Source of the DNA: Phycisphaerales bacterium
GTDB lineage: Bacteria > Planctomycetota > Phycisphaerae > Tepidisphaerales > Tepidisphaeraceae
Direction: 5' to 3'
DNA length: 64,000 nt
Assembly (NCBI GenBank): GCA_020847375.1
Contig: JADLCB010000011.1
Span: 278,340 to 342,339 of the forward strand
The notes beneath the pieces are model-generated. The model was not told where the DNA came from, made no database searches, and saw only the letters and a program-made list of their open reading frames with translations. The position numbers were made by a program, and so were the translations under genes. Shown piece by piece: positions 26,923-34,990 of this stretch (its first letter is position 1; every line of letters starts with the position of its first letter).

Positions 26923-27987
26923 TTATCCACCGATACGAAAGCGCAACACCAGATCATAAACCTTGCCACCCACGTGCTGCGCGATGGAACTATCTTTAAG
27001 CATCGCGATGTTCAGGGCATCGCAGGTAAAGTGGGCATGTAAATTACTTTCAACCCCCCGACCCATTCCTTCAATAATCAATAAATCCGCGTCAGCCGCC
27101 GCTTGGTTCAATTCATCTGATACGCCCAGCAGATCAATCAATGGTTCGCCGGTTCCCGTGGAGATGGATTCAATAGGCAGATCGTTCAGGCCCGGTTCCG
27201 CCTTGAGGATACGCCCCCACCATGAGCGGATATCGTGGATCGTCATGTCATTCAACGACGGCCGCTCGTTGGCTGCCAGCACAACGTGGGTCCCGCGCTG
27301 CGCCAGCCATCGCGTCAGCGGCAATACCCCCAATAAAAAATCGCTGCCGGCGTTGTCGACGAAAAAAACACATTTGCGGTAACCTTGTCCCAACAGCCGA
27401 TCCGCCAGGGCATCGTAATCGTCAATCAGCCAGGGTCGCGGCGCTAATTGGCTGCGAACAGCGAAAAAATCGACGGTCTGACCCAGAAATCGTCGCGTGG
27501 TTTCTTCAGCACCCAGATCGAAAATGTTTCCCGCAAATACGCCTTCGATGGCAGCGCGGAGCTGATGGGCTGGGTCAGTTAAAGCGTCGAGTTGTCGGCA
27601 AACCCGCGGCAAAAGCGGCAGCATTTGCTCGTTTTCACGATTCTTTACATCAGCAAATGCATCAACAAAACCAAAACGCCGCAACAATCGGTCGCGCCAC
27701 TGATCGAGTGTCAGAATCGTAATCCGGCCAAAATCACGCGGGCTGGCAGCAAAGGCGTTAAATTCACGGTGAAACTCATCGCCGCATGATTGCGCTCGTG
27801 CCGCGGCAGCGCCTGATTCCTGGCCACGAAGAACCGCTGCCGATACGCCCAGTTCCAGTACGGTATCGAAATGTCGTTTGAACAAATCAACCCAGTACCG
27901 GCGACCATCGGCATCAGCCGCTAAATCCCAATCACAGGCCACATAGGACGCGGGATCAGACAGTTTGACAAATGGTGATAGCTGCAT
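26923..27987 (-). CDS. DUF89 metal-dependent phosphatase, PANK4 C-terminal-like
   Basis: DUF89/ARMT1 proteins are metal-dependent phosphatases that remove damaged or surplus phosphometabolites. The signature DNAGSD is in VFFVDNAGSDFLLGVLP near residue 210, with ANERPSLNDMT about 30 residues later. The C-terminal part, IIEGMGRGVESNLHA and then CDALNIAMLKD, is the pattern of the PANK4 subgroup, which acts on 4'-phosphopantetheine or its oxidised forms. Its 354 residues match the free-standing domain. The start at 27987 has a weak AGATGGA upstream. It is convergent with the pteridine-reductase-like gene, 39 bases apart. The substrate assignment is inference from the subgroup. Confidence 0.82.
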   Translation of the reverse strand: MQLSPFVKLSDPASYVACDWDLAADADGRRYWVDLFKRHFDTVLELGVSAAVLRGQESGAAAARAQSCGDEFHREFNAFAASPRDFGRITILTLDQWRDRLLRRFGFVDAFADVKNRENEQMLPLLPRVCRQLDALTDPAHQLRAAIEGVFAGNIFDLGAEETTRRFLGQTVDFFAVRSQLAPRPWLIDDYDALADRLLGQGYRKCVFFVDNAGSDFLLGVLPLTRWLAQRGTHVVLAANERPSLNDMTIHDIRSWWGRILKAEPGLNDLPIESISTGTGEPLIDLLGVSDELNQAAADADLLIIEGMGRGVESNLHAHFTCDALNIAMLKDSSIAQHVGGKVYDLVLRFRIGG

Positions 27988-28047
27988 AGCGATCCATCTC
28001 GGCTCAATAGCACCAGCCAGTCAAGCCGAGACAGGTCACCCCAGTTT

Positions 28048-28545
28048 TCACATTAAAACCGGCTTATCAAGCACGCGGCGAACCACCTGACACTGGCCGA
28101 TGTGCATCATGGTGTGCAGCACCTGCATGCCGATCAGATTGTGCAGCTTGGGAAACATCTGCGCCAATTCCTTGCTGGGCTGCTCCAGTTGCTCAGGCGT
28201 GAGGCTGCGCACCCAGGCGATGGTCGCCTTGCGTGTCGCTTCAAACGCGCCAAGGACTGCTTTTTTGCCTCCCGGATAATCGGCCAGTGTCGCGTTTTCC
28301 AGTGTTTTACCCTTGTGATAATGCGCTGCCAGATCTGCAGGCACCGGCGGCATGTTGGGATTGTGCGCCCCGATAAATCGATGCTCAGCCATCGTCAAAT
28401 GCAGAATGACCCACATCGGATGATGCGACTTGGGCGATGGGCGCGTCAGCATCTGCTCATCGGTAAAGTCTGCCAGAGTCGCCTTGACGGTTCCCAGACT
28501 ATTCTCCAGCAACGAGGCCAGTACTTCACTTGCAGCAACACTCAT
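28048..28545 (-). CDS. DinB-superfamily protein
   Basis: It is a four-helix-bundle protein of 165 residues. The conserved His positions of the DinB metal site are visible in SHHPMWVILHLTMAEHRF (near 45-60) and QVLHTMMHIGQ near 140, which bind a divalent metal in this superfamily. Members include bacillithiol transferases and thiol-dependent enzymes; a function for this one is not known. The ATG at 28545 is decided by AAGGAG 6 bases upstream; an upstream extension to 28581 would add 12 residues. It lies between the DUF89 gene and a divergent SDR gene. Confidence 0.82.
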   Translation of the reverse strand: MSVAASEVLASLLENSLGTVKATLADFTDEQMLTRPSPKSHHPMWVILHLTMAEHRFIGAHNPNMPPVPADLAAHYHKGKTLENATLADYPGGKKAVLGAFEATRKATIAWVRSLTPEQLEQPSKELAQMFPKLHNLIGMQVLHTMMHIGQCQVVRRVLDKPVLM

Positions 28546-28736
28546 GATTTCTCCTTCGATAAAAGCGTTTGAGACGAACAAGTTAACGGCCGTGGTGAAC
28601 CAATATCACACCCTGTAAGTTTAGGCGCGACCATCGCCAAGGTCTTCATTGATTGCGTTTTATTACGATGTTTACTGCAAATAAGATTGGCGACAATTGC
28701 GATGGGTCCAATTCAGTACATCAACGGCTGAGGCTG

Positions 28737-28742
28737 TACAAT
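28737..28742 (+). promoter_or_regulatory. -10 box of a candidate leaderless promoter
   Basis: TACAAT ends 6 bases before the ATG at 28749, which lacks a Shine-Dalgarno sequence. The -35 region shows only a weak TTCAGT. Confidence 0.3.
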
Positions 28743-28748
28743 GCTGCC

Positions 28749-29573
28749 ATGAAGCGGTTATTGGCAGGTATGGTGGTCGTGATCAGCGGTGCCAGCAGCG
28801 GTCTGGGGCGCGAGTTGGCGGTACAACTGTCGCGTCAGGGGGCGCATCTGGTGCTGGCGGCGCGACGGTTGGAACTCCTGGATGAACTCAATGCGCAACT
28901 GGGTGGCGGTCATTTGTGCGTTGGTGCGGATGTATCCCAGCCGCAGGATTGCGTGAGGATAATTAAAAAAACGCAGGAACGATTTGGCCGGATCGACACA
29001 TTGATCTGCAACGCGGGATATGGGCAGGTCGAACTGACCGCCAGCACATCGCCGGAGGACTTGCGCCAAATCTTTGCCACCAATGTCCATGGAACGGTCG
29101 ATTTGATTCATGCTGCTGTACCGATCATGAAGGCGCAATCACCGCAAAACCGGTGGCGCGGTCAGATCATGATCGTCTCCAGCGCAGCCGCCGGTCGGGG
29201 GCTGCCCTATTTCGGGCCTTACGCTGCCACCAAAGCAGCGCAAAAGTCGCTGGCTGAGGCGCTGCGGGTGGAGCTGAAACCAGAGCGCATCGCCGTAACC
29301 AGCGTACACCCCATCGGCACGCAAACTGAATTTTTCAACCGGGCTGAAAGTCTGTCGAGTCTGCGTCTGCAAACACCCCAGCGCAAAGCCTGGCGACAAA
29401 GCGCAACAAAAGTCGTACGAAAAATGATCAAGGCGATTGAAAAACCGCGCGCTGAACTCTGGCCGTTTTATCCTGTGAAATTCGCACTGCTGCTGGGGTT
29501 CATGTTTCCCGGCGTCGCTGACCGGATCATGGAGACCAGCCGCAGGCAGATTCAGTTGTTGAATCAATCATAA
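28749..29573 (+). CDS. Short-chain dehydrogenase/reductase
   Basis: It is an SDR enzyme of 274 residues. The cofactor motif is SGASSGLGREL near residue 15, NAGYG near 95, the catalytic Ser in IMIVSSAAAGRGLPYF near 148, and Tyr/Lys in YAATKAAQKSL near 160. It has a longer C-terminal tail with KVVRKMIKAIEKPRAELWPF and a hydrophobic FALLLGFMFPGVADRIM, which suggests membrane association, as in DHRS7-type SDRs. The substrate is unknown. The ATG at 28749 is preferred; upstream in-frame codons encode nothing conserved. A ribokinase gene follows within 50 bases. Confidence 0.85.
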   Translation: MKRLLAGMVVVISGASSGLGRELAVQLSRQGAHLVLAARRLELLDELNAQLGGGHLCVGADVSQPQDCVRIIKKTQERFGRIDTLICNAGYGQVELTASTSPEDLRQIFATNVHGTVDLIHAAVPIMKAQSPQNRWRGQIMIVSSAAAGRGLPYFGPYAATKAAQKSLAEALRVELKPERIAVTSVHPIGTQTEFFNRAESLSSLRLQTPQRKAWRQSATKVVRKMIKAIEKPRAELWPFYPVKFALLLGFMFPGVADRIMETSRRQIQLLNQS

Positions 29574-29585
29574 GTATCAAGCCGT

Positions 29586-29614
29586 TTGGCCGATCTGGCC
29601 ATCGTGCGTATGAT
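29586..29614 (+). promoter_or_regulatory. Candidate leaderless promoter of the ribokinase gene
   Basis: TTGGCC (29586-29591), 17 bases, TATGAT (29609-29614), then 7 bases to the ATG at 29622. Spacing is ideal for a sigma-70-type promoter. The transcription start would fall at the start codon. Confidence 0.45.
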
Positions 29615-29621
29615 CGCCGGC

Positions 29622-30587
29622 ATGGCTGGAAGCAACGCGGTCAAACCCATTGTCGTCATCGGATCGATCAACATGGATCTCGTCTGCCGGATCGGGCAGC
29701 TTCCGCGGTCGGGAGAAACGATTCTGGGCAGTGATTTGCAGGCAATTGCCGGTGGCAAGGGAGCCAATCAAGCGGTGGCAGCCAGCCGACTGGGGGCAGA
29801 CGTTTACCAGATTGGTCGGGTGGGCAGTGACGATTTTGGTCAGCAGTTGATCGCCGGACTCAAGCAGAACAAGGTCAACACGAAATATGTCAAGGTCACT
29901 CCCAAGACATCTTCAGGCTGCGCGTTGATCCTTGTGGATGAAAACGGGGAGAACTCGATCGTCGTTTCGCCTGGTGCCAATGCCCATATCCACCCAACGG
30001 ATATTGATGCAGCCCAGGGTCTTATCCGGCGTAGTGCCTGCGTCGTCATGCAACTGGAAATTCCACTCAAGACGATCCAATACGCCATCAAGCTGTGCCG
30101 ACGGCTGGGGGTTTACACGATTCTTGATCCTGCCCCAGCACCCAAACACGGGTTGCCGCGCGAACTGTTCAAGGTGGATCTGATCAGTCCCAATGAAACC
30201 GAGGCGCAGATACTTCTGGGTCGTAAAACATTGGTGGAAAAACATCGTAACTGGCAAGGTCGGGCGATTGCCGCTGGTAATCAATTGCGCCAGCATGGCG
30301 CGGGCGCTGCGGTACTGAAACTGGGAGCCAAGGGGGCGATGTTGGTTGGTGAATCAACTTTGTATACGCCCGGGTTCAAGGTGCGCGTGGTCGATACAAC
30401 CGCAGCAGGTGATTCATTCACCGCAGCACTGGCGGTCGCACGCGCACAAGGAATGAGCCTGCCCGAGTCACTGCGCATGGCCAACGCCGCAGGCGCACTG
30501 GCGTGTACAACCTTGGGCGCCCAGCCTTCCCTGCCAACCAGCAAAGCTGTGCAACAACTATTGAACAAGCATCGTCGACGCGGGTGA
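29622..30587 (+). CDS. PfkB-family sugar kinase, ribokinase-like
   Basis: It phosphorylates a sugar, most probably ribose, with ATP. The N-terminal PfkB block is VVIGSINMDLV, then the signature GGKGANQAVAASRLG (near residue 45). The catalytic Asp is in the C-terminal DTTAAGDSFTAAL near 260. The ribokinase-like NGENSIVVSPGAN is near 112. Length (321) is normal. I take the ATG at 29622 because the first conserved strand begins 10 residues later and an excellent promoter ends 7 bases before it; ATG 29610 is an in-frame alternative. No transporter or operon partner is adjacent. Confidence 0.87.
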   Translation: MAGSNAVKPIVVIGSINMDLVCRIGQLPRSGETILGSDLQAIAGGKGANQAVAASRLGADVYQIGRVGSDDFGQQLIAGLKQNKVNTKYVKVTPKTSSGCALILVDENGENSIVVSPGANAHIHPTDIDAAQGLIRRSACVVMQLEIPLKTIQYAIKLCRRLGVYTILDPAPAPKHGLPRELFKVDLISPNETEAQILLGRKTLVEKHRNWQGRAIAAGNQLRQHGAGAAVLKLGAKGAMLVGESTLYTPGFKVRVVDTTAAGDSFTAALAVARAQGMSLPESLRMANAAGALACTTLGAQPSLPTSKAVQQLLNKHRRRG

Positions 30588-30596
30588 AATATTGAT

Positions 30597-30615
30597 CTGC
30601 CGATTGGCGGTTTTT
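30597..30615 (+). terminator. Weak intrinsic terminator after the ribokinase gene
   Basis: CTGCC, GATT, GGCGG forms a 5-bp stem (one G-T pair) followed by five T residues, directly after the stop codon. It separates this gene from the convergent oxidoreductase gene. Confidence 0.4.
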
Positions 30616-30691
30616 CACGTGAACGTGAACGATACACCCACTGATGCCACCCCGTAGCCATGGCGTATTCCAACCCTGTCGGCAGCGTGAA

Positions 30692-31927
30692 TCACATCTC
30701 CGCGATTTTCACGACCCGCCCCTGCCGGCGTGATTGTTCTGCGGCAAAGACGATCGTGTGTGTCTTGAGGGATTCCTGCGCGTTGGCCACGATCTGCGAA
30801 TCATCGCGCGAGTGCAGTGCCAGCAACCATTCACGCACCACCCGCTGATCGCCCCCGCCGTGGCTGCCGGCTTCTTCACCAAAGGTAATCGTCTGAGTAT
30901 CGCCGGTGGCAAAGGTGTACATCGTCAATTGTTCATTAACCAATCGCAATTCGCCCTTGGTTCCGTGGACGCGGATCTGCCGGCCAAGCCCGTGGCTGAA
31001 ACCAGTCATGGTGAAGGTGACGGTGATATCGTCAGCGAACTGCATCGCTACGACCTGATGATCAACGACATCGTTATCGCATTTCCAGACGCATCGGCCG
31101 TACGGGCCGGTTTTGATCGCCTGCAGATGCGCCTCATAACTGTGATCAGCGCTTACGATCGCCGCCGGCCATTGGGTACGGTCCCCCTGGACATATTGCT
31201 TGATGGCGGTGAACTCACACGTTGGCTCGATGGCGCAAGCTGTACAACGCTCACCACTTCCGGCTGGCGCATTGGCCCGCGTAAAGAACGACAAATGCCC
31301 ATAGGACATGACCGACAGGCAGGGTTGATTGACGAGATAGCTGGTGTAGTCAATGTCGTGGCAGCTCTTGGCCAGTAGCATGAAGGTGCTGCGGCCTTCA
31401 TTGCCCCAGTTGCCGCGAACAAAGCTGTGCGCCTGATGGAAAAGCCCGACCGGTTCGAGTTGATCCACCGTCATCACCCGCCCGATTGCGCCGCTGACAA
31501 CCATGTCGCGCAGCGTGCGCATATTTTTAACGTAACGCAACGAATGGCAGACGGCGACGATTCCGCCGTTGCTGGCCCGCTGGGCTGCTTCGATGGCCCG
31601 GCAGTCTTCCAGCGTGGTTGCCATCGGCTTTTCCAGCATGAGGTCGTACCCAAGTTTCAAACACGCCACGGCTGGAGTCACGTGATCCTGATCCATCGTC
31701 GAGATAACCACGGCATCACACATCTTCGGTTTGGAGATGAATTCGCGCCAGTCCGTAAAAACCATCGCGGGATCAAGCGCATATTCCCTGGCGAAGTCTT
31801 CACGATAGGCTTGGCGCGGTTCAGCCACCGCGACCACTTTGGCCAGATGCGAATAAAGCTGAATGGCGTTGCCAAACATCTTTCCACGATCCCCAACGCC
31901 CAGAATTGCGATTGTTTTCGGTTTCAT
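30692..31927 (-). CDS. Gfo/Idh/MocA-family oxidoreductase
   Basis: It is an NAD(P)-dependent sugar or cyclitol dehydrogenase family member. The N-terminal Rossmann motif is AILGVGDRGKMFG (near 6-18) and the family Lys-Pro motif is EKPMATTLEDC near residue 95, followed by HSLRYVKNMRTL. The C-terminal domain is larger than in Gfo and contains a cysteine cluster (GERCTACAIEPTC) near 235, which could bind a metal. Planctomycetes carry many such proteins, often for exported or cell-wall sugars. Length 411. ATG 31927 is chosen with GGAG and AGGTGA upstream; GTG 31942 is also in frame. Confidence 0.87.
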   Translation of the reverse strand: MKPKTIAILGVGDRGKMFGNAIQLYSHLAKVVAVAEPRQAYREDFAREYALDPAMVFTDWREFISKPKMCDAVVISTMDQDHVTPAVACLKLGYDLMLEKPMATTLEDCRAIEAAQRASNGGIVAVCHSLRYVKNMRTLRDMVVSGAIGRVMTVDQLEPVGLFHQAHSFVRGNWGNEGRSTFMLLAKSCHDIDYTSYLVNQPCLSVMSYGHLSFFTRANAPAGSGERCTACAIEPTCEFTAIKQYVQGDRTQWPAAIVSADHSYEAHLQAIKTGPYGRCVWKCDNDVVDHQVVAMQFADDITVTFTMTGFSHGLGRQIRVHGTKGELRLVNEQLTMYTFATGDTQTITFGEEAGSHGGGDQRVVREWLLALHSRDDSQIVANAQESLKTHTIVFAAEQSRRQGRVVKIAEM

Positions 31928-32232
31928 ATCACCTGACTCCACAGTAATTTTGATTTCGCTTGAAAACAGATCATCAGCTTAACACCACCGGCTTAATTGT
32001 CGATCGCCACAATCGATACTTACGCAGTTGTATCGTCGGAATAGCGGCAAATCAAAACTATCATGCGGCCATTGCAGTTGGTCAATCTTGATCCGTATGC
32101 GGCAGCGCATCGCCCTTTTGAGGACGTAAATGCTCGTTAACGGATCCGAATCAGACTGGTTGAACCTCACGCAATTAACTGTATATGCCGATAATGCCAA
32201 CAAGGTTCAGAAAATTATTCTGGGCTGAGTGT

Positions 32233-33258
32233 ATGAAGAAATTGCGCATTATGGTTCTGGTGCATGAAGACCTTATCCCTCCCGATTCGATCGAAGGGAT
32301 GGGCTTGGAAGCAGTTGCGCAAATTCGCACTGAATTCGATGTTTGCAGCCATCTGCGCAATCTGGGGCATGATGTAAAACCACTGGGCGTGCGCGAAGAT
32401 CTGGGGATCATTAAATCCACGGTGGAGGATTACCGCCCGCATGTCTGTTTCAATCTGCTGGAAGAATTTCACGGAATTGGCTGCTACGACCAGCATGTGG
32501 TGAGTTATCTTGAACTGCTCAAGCAGCCCTACACCGGGTCAAACCCGCGCGGTTTGACGCTGGCGCGCGACAAAGCCCTGACCAAAAAAATTCTCAGCTA
32601 TCATCAGATTCCCGTGCCGAAGTTTGAGGTTTTCCCGCAAAATCGCGCGATTCGTCGCCCTGATTGGCTGCTTTTTCCGTTGGTGGTTAAAAGTGTGACC
32701 GAGGAAGGATCAGCCGGAATTTCCCAGGCATCGGTGGTTCATAACGACAAGCAACTGACCGATCGGGTTGAATACGTTCACGCGGTTCTGGGAACGGCGG
32801 CCATTGCTGAACAGTATATCGAAGGGCGCGAGCTATACGTCGCGATGATGGGCAATCGTAAACTTCAGACCTTCCCGATCTGGGAGCTTTGTCTGGCCAA
32901 TTTACCGCAAGGCACGCCACGAATCGCAACCTCACGGGTGAAATGGGATGAAACCTATCAACAAAAACACGGGATCGTATCGCAGGCGGCAGCTGATCTG
33001 CCACAAAAGGCTGAAGAACACATCGCCAATCTCTGCAAGGACATTTATCGCTCGCTGGACTTGTCGGGTTACGCCCGTATCGACCTGCGTCTGACCCCGG
33101 ACGGCGAGGTATATCTGTTAGAAGCCAACCCAAACCCCCAGATTGCCCGTGGGGAAGATTTTGCCGATTCTGCTGCAGCCGGGGGTATTGAATACGAGAC
33201 GTTGCTGCAAAAAATCGTTACACTCGGATTAAATTATGAACCGTTAGGTCTGGCATAA
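32233..33258 (+). CDS. ATP-grasp ligase, D-alanine-D-alanine-ligase-like
   Basis: It is an ATP-grasp enzyme of 341 residues that resembles D-Ala-D-Ala ligases. The central ATP-grasp pieces are PLVVKSVTEEGSAGIS (near 160), EQYIEGRELYVAMMG (near 195) and YARIDLRLTPDGEVYLLEAN, with NPNPQIARGEDF (near 280-305) holding the metal- and nucleotide-binding residues. The N-terminal part (PHVCFNLLEEFHG) fits the pre-ATP-grasp domain of the family. It differs from canonical Ddl in its long insert before the first motif, so a peptide or amino-acid ligase with another substrate is possible. ATG 32233 is used. No Shine-Dalgarno is clear. Confidence 0.8.
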   Translation: MKKLRIMVLVHEDLIPPDSIEGMGLEAVAQIRTEFDVCSHLRNLGHDVKPLGVREDLGIIKSTVEDYRPHVCFNLLEEFHGIGCYDQHVVSYLELLKQPYTGSNPRGLTLARDKALTKKILSYHQIPVPKFEVFPQNRAIRRPDWLLFPLVVKSVTEEGSAGISQASVVHNDKQLTDRVEYVHAVLGTAAIAEQYIEGRELYVAMMGNRKLQTFPIWELCLANLPQGTPRIATSRVKWDETYQQKHGIVSQAAADLPQKAEEHIANLCKDIYRSLDLSGYARIDLRLTPDGEVYLLEANPNPQIARGEDFADSAAAGGIEYETLLQKIVTLGLNYEPLGLA

Positions 33259-33481
33259 TCACGAGTTACGCGCAAAATACTGTTCATTTGCATCGCTTGG
33301 TATTGAGTCGCGGTTTTTATTGAGAATCAGCACGGGCCAAGGTCGTTTCGACTCCTCTACCAGCTAACGTCAACGGCATGGGCGTGTCTAGTCATAACAG
33401 AACGCTAAAATACTCTGTCGGTTGGACAGAATTGTGTGACAACAAATGACCTTTGTAGTGGTTGTTCGGAGTTGATATTTA

Positions 33482-34732
33482 ATGCGATGGTGGGTTTTCA
33501 TCTCGGCGGTTTCGATCAGCTTGGCTGTGGGGCTAAGTGGTGGCGCTGCGTGGGTGTCAGCTCAGACGGGCACGGTGGTTGATACGCGCCTGGTTCAGAT
33601 TCGGGCAGCCAGCGCTGACGCGATGGCCAGCTTGCAGCAACAGATTGGCACGATGGTGCTGGCTGATGGTGTTACCATTGGCAGCCTCGTCCAGAAAACC
33701 AGCACCCAGACGCAATTGGCGCAGCTTCTGGAACAGGCTCGGCAGATTGGCGGCCCGCGCTGGTTGGATGCGCATACCGTACAGATCAGGCTGGAGCTTA
33801 GCGGCGCAGCCATCAGCGCTTTCGTTGAATCAACGATCCAAGCCAACCCGACGACCGCGCCAGTGACCCTTGTACAGGTTCAACCAGCTCTGCAAGCATT
33901 GGTTAAGCGCCAGCTCTCCACCAGTGGTACGAGCGCCTCAGCCAGCACGATTGAAGACATCCGCCCGGCTGCAACAGATGGCGTCTGGTCAAAAATTGAT
34001 CCCCAGTACCGCCGCCAGGCGATTGCGCTGGCCCATCAGCACGCGGTTCAACAGGTGATCGATTCCGTCCGTGTCGTTGCCCTGCCTGATGGAACCACTC
34101 TGGGCAGTCTGATCGACAATCCGCAACTGTCTGTTGGTGCGGATCTGCACCGCTACCTGATGAGCCGGCCTGTTACCGCGGTCAATTTCCGCGATGACCA
34201 GCAGGTTGAGGTTACGATTTCTGCCCCGGCTGAACAGGTCTTTCAAGCGCTGCGACGTATTGTTGAAACCACGACGCCACCAACCGTGCTGACCGACAGC
34301 GCCTGGGCGCAGATGCTCACAGAGTTCCAGCAATCTCCACAGTCGAGTTGTGGTTTGGGTCAACTACCGCAATCAGTTGCGTTGTTACCCCGATTGGCGC
34401 CGGTTACGCTCCCCGTCGAGCCGCCGCTGTGGGCGGGAGAAATGATCGATGCTGTCGGCGCTGCCGAGGCTGCTGATACGCGCCTTAAAACCCGGCGGGC
34501 GGCAGAGCAGGATGCGCTGGTCAAACTGCGTCAGCAGGTCATGGAGCTGCCGCTGACACCGGAATTAAAACTGGGCGATGCCGCTCTGAATGATCCACAG
34601 ATCGCAGCAGCGGTGGATCGTGCCCTGTCCCGCGCCCGGGCCTATAAGAGCGATTATTTTTCCGATGGTCGGGTCGTGGTGCGTTCGTCGCTTGAATTGC
34701 GCGATGTTTGGGATCAGCTTCAGGAACAATAA
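33482..34732 (+). CDS. Exported protein with three internal repeats (LPP20-like)
   Basis: It has a signal peptide (FISAVSISLAVGLSGGAAWVSA) and no membrane anchor, so it is periplasmic or secreted. The mature protein is built of three divergent copies of one unit: residues about 35-125, 180-265 and 325-415. Each has an Ala-rich helix (ADAMASLQQQIG, HQHAVQQVIDSV, EQDALVKLRQQV), a short turn (LADGVTIGSL, LPDGTTLGSL) and a strand pattern with Val/Arg alternation (TVQIRLELSG, QVEVTISAP, RVVVRSSLEL). This resembles the LPP20 fold. Function unknown. A weak GGAG is 12 bases before ATG. Confidence 0.7.
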   Translation: MRWWVFISAVSISLAVGLSGGAAWVSAQTGTVVDTRLVQIRAASADAMASLQQQIGTMVLADGVTIGSLVQKTSTQTQLAQLLEQARQIGGPRWLDAHTVQIRLELSGAAISAFVESTIQANPTTAPVTLVQVQPALQALVKRQLSTSGTSASASTIEDIRPAATDGVWSKIDPQYRRQAIALAHQHAVQQVIDSVRVVALPDGTTLGSLIDNPQLSVGADLHRYLMSRPVTAVNFRDDQQVEVTISAPAEQVFQALRRIVETTTPPTVLTDSAWAQMLTEFQQSPQSSCGLGQLPQSVALLPRLAPVTLPVEPPLWAGEMIDAVGAAEAADTRLKTRRAAEQDALVKLRQQVMELPLTPELKLGDAALNDPQIAAAVDRALSRARAYKSDYFSDGRVVVRSSLELRDVWDQLQEQ

Positions 34733-34745
34733 TCACCGTACTGGC

Positions 34746-34773
34746 TTGACCCGGGGCGTCCGGTCGATAAGAT
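34746..34773 (+). promoter_or_regulatory. cimA promoter
   Basis: TTGACC (34746-34751) is 16 bases from TAAGAT (34768-34773). The leader peptide ATG follows 8 bases later. Confidence 0.55.
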
Positions 34774-34781
34774 AGTGAACA

Positions 34782-34838
34782 ATGGCTCGTTTCCTGATGA
34801 ATATCAGCATTATTACTCCTCGGACAACCCGCGGGTAG
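34782..34838 (+). CDS. Predicted cimA leader peptide (isoleucine attenuator)
   Basis: The 18-codon open frame MARFLMNISIITPRTTRG ends with TAG at 34836-34838. Three of four codons in ISII (34803-34814) are for isoleucine, and three Thr codons follow. It begins 8 bases after the -10 box, so its mRNA is probably leaderless. The last Gly codon and the stop codon form the 5' end of the antiterminator arm. Enteric ilv and thr leader peptides show the same design. It would sense charged tRNA-Ile and control cimA, the first enzyme of the citramalate route to isoleucine. Confidence 0.7.
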   Translation: MARFLMNISIITPRTTRG

Positions 34839-34901
34839 GGCTGGTATGCTGAGTATACATGGTGCAAAAACAGCCCTGCCCTTTTGTGGCAGGGTTTTTT
34901 T
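34833..34901 (+). terminator. Transcription attenuator (antiterminator/terminator) upstream of cimA
   Basis: The terminator is CCCTGCC (34874-34880), loop CTTTTGT, GGCAGGG (34888-34894) and seven T residues. The competing arm GGGTAGGGCTG (34833-34843) is complementary over 11 bases (one G-T pair) to CAGCCCTGCCC (34871-34881), which includes the terminator's 5' arm. A ribosome stalled on the Ile codons leaves the arm free (read-through). A ribosome at the stop codon covers it, so the terminator forms. Confidence 0.75.
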
Positions 34902-34990
34902 ATTTCAGCCCAAGTGATGTTGAACAGGGCTTTTCATAAAACCAGCCGCTAAAGGTCCTTGACCTGCGCGGCTGTCAACCGGTAGCAACT

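Noticed and set aside
33330..33370. tRNA T-arm-like stretch (GTTTCGACTCC)
   Set aside because: No matching acceptor stem, D-arm or anticodon arm can be drawn around it.
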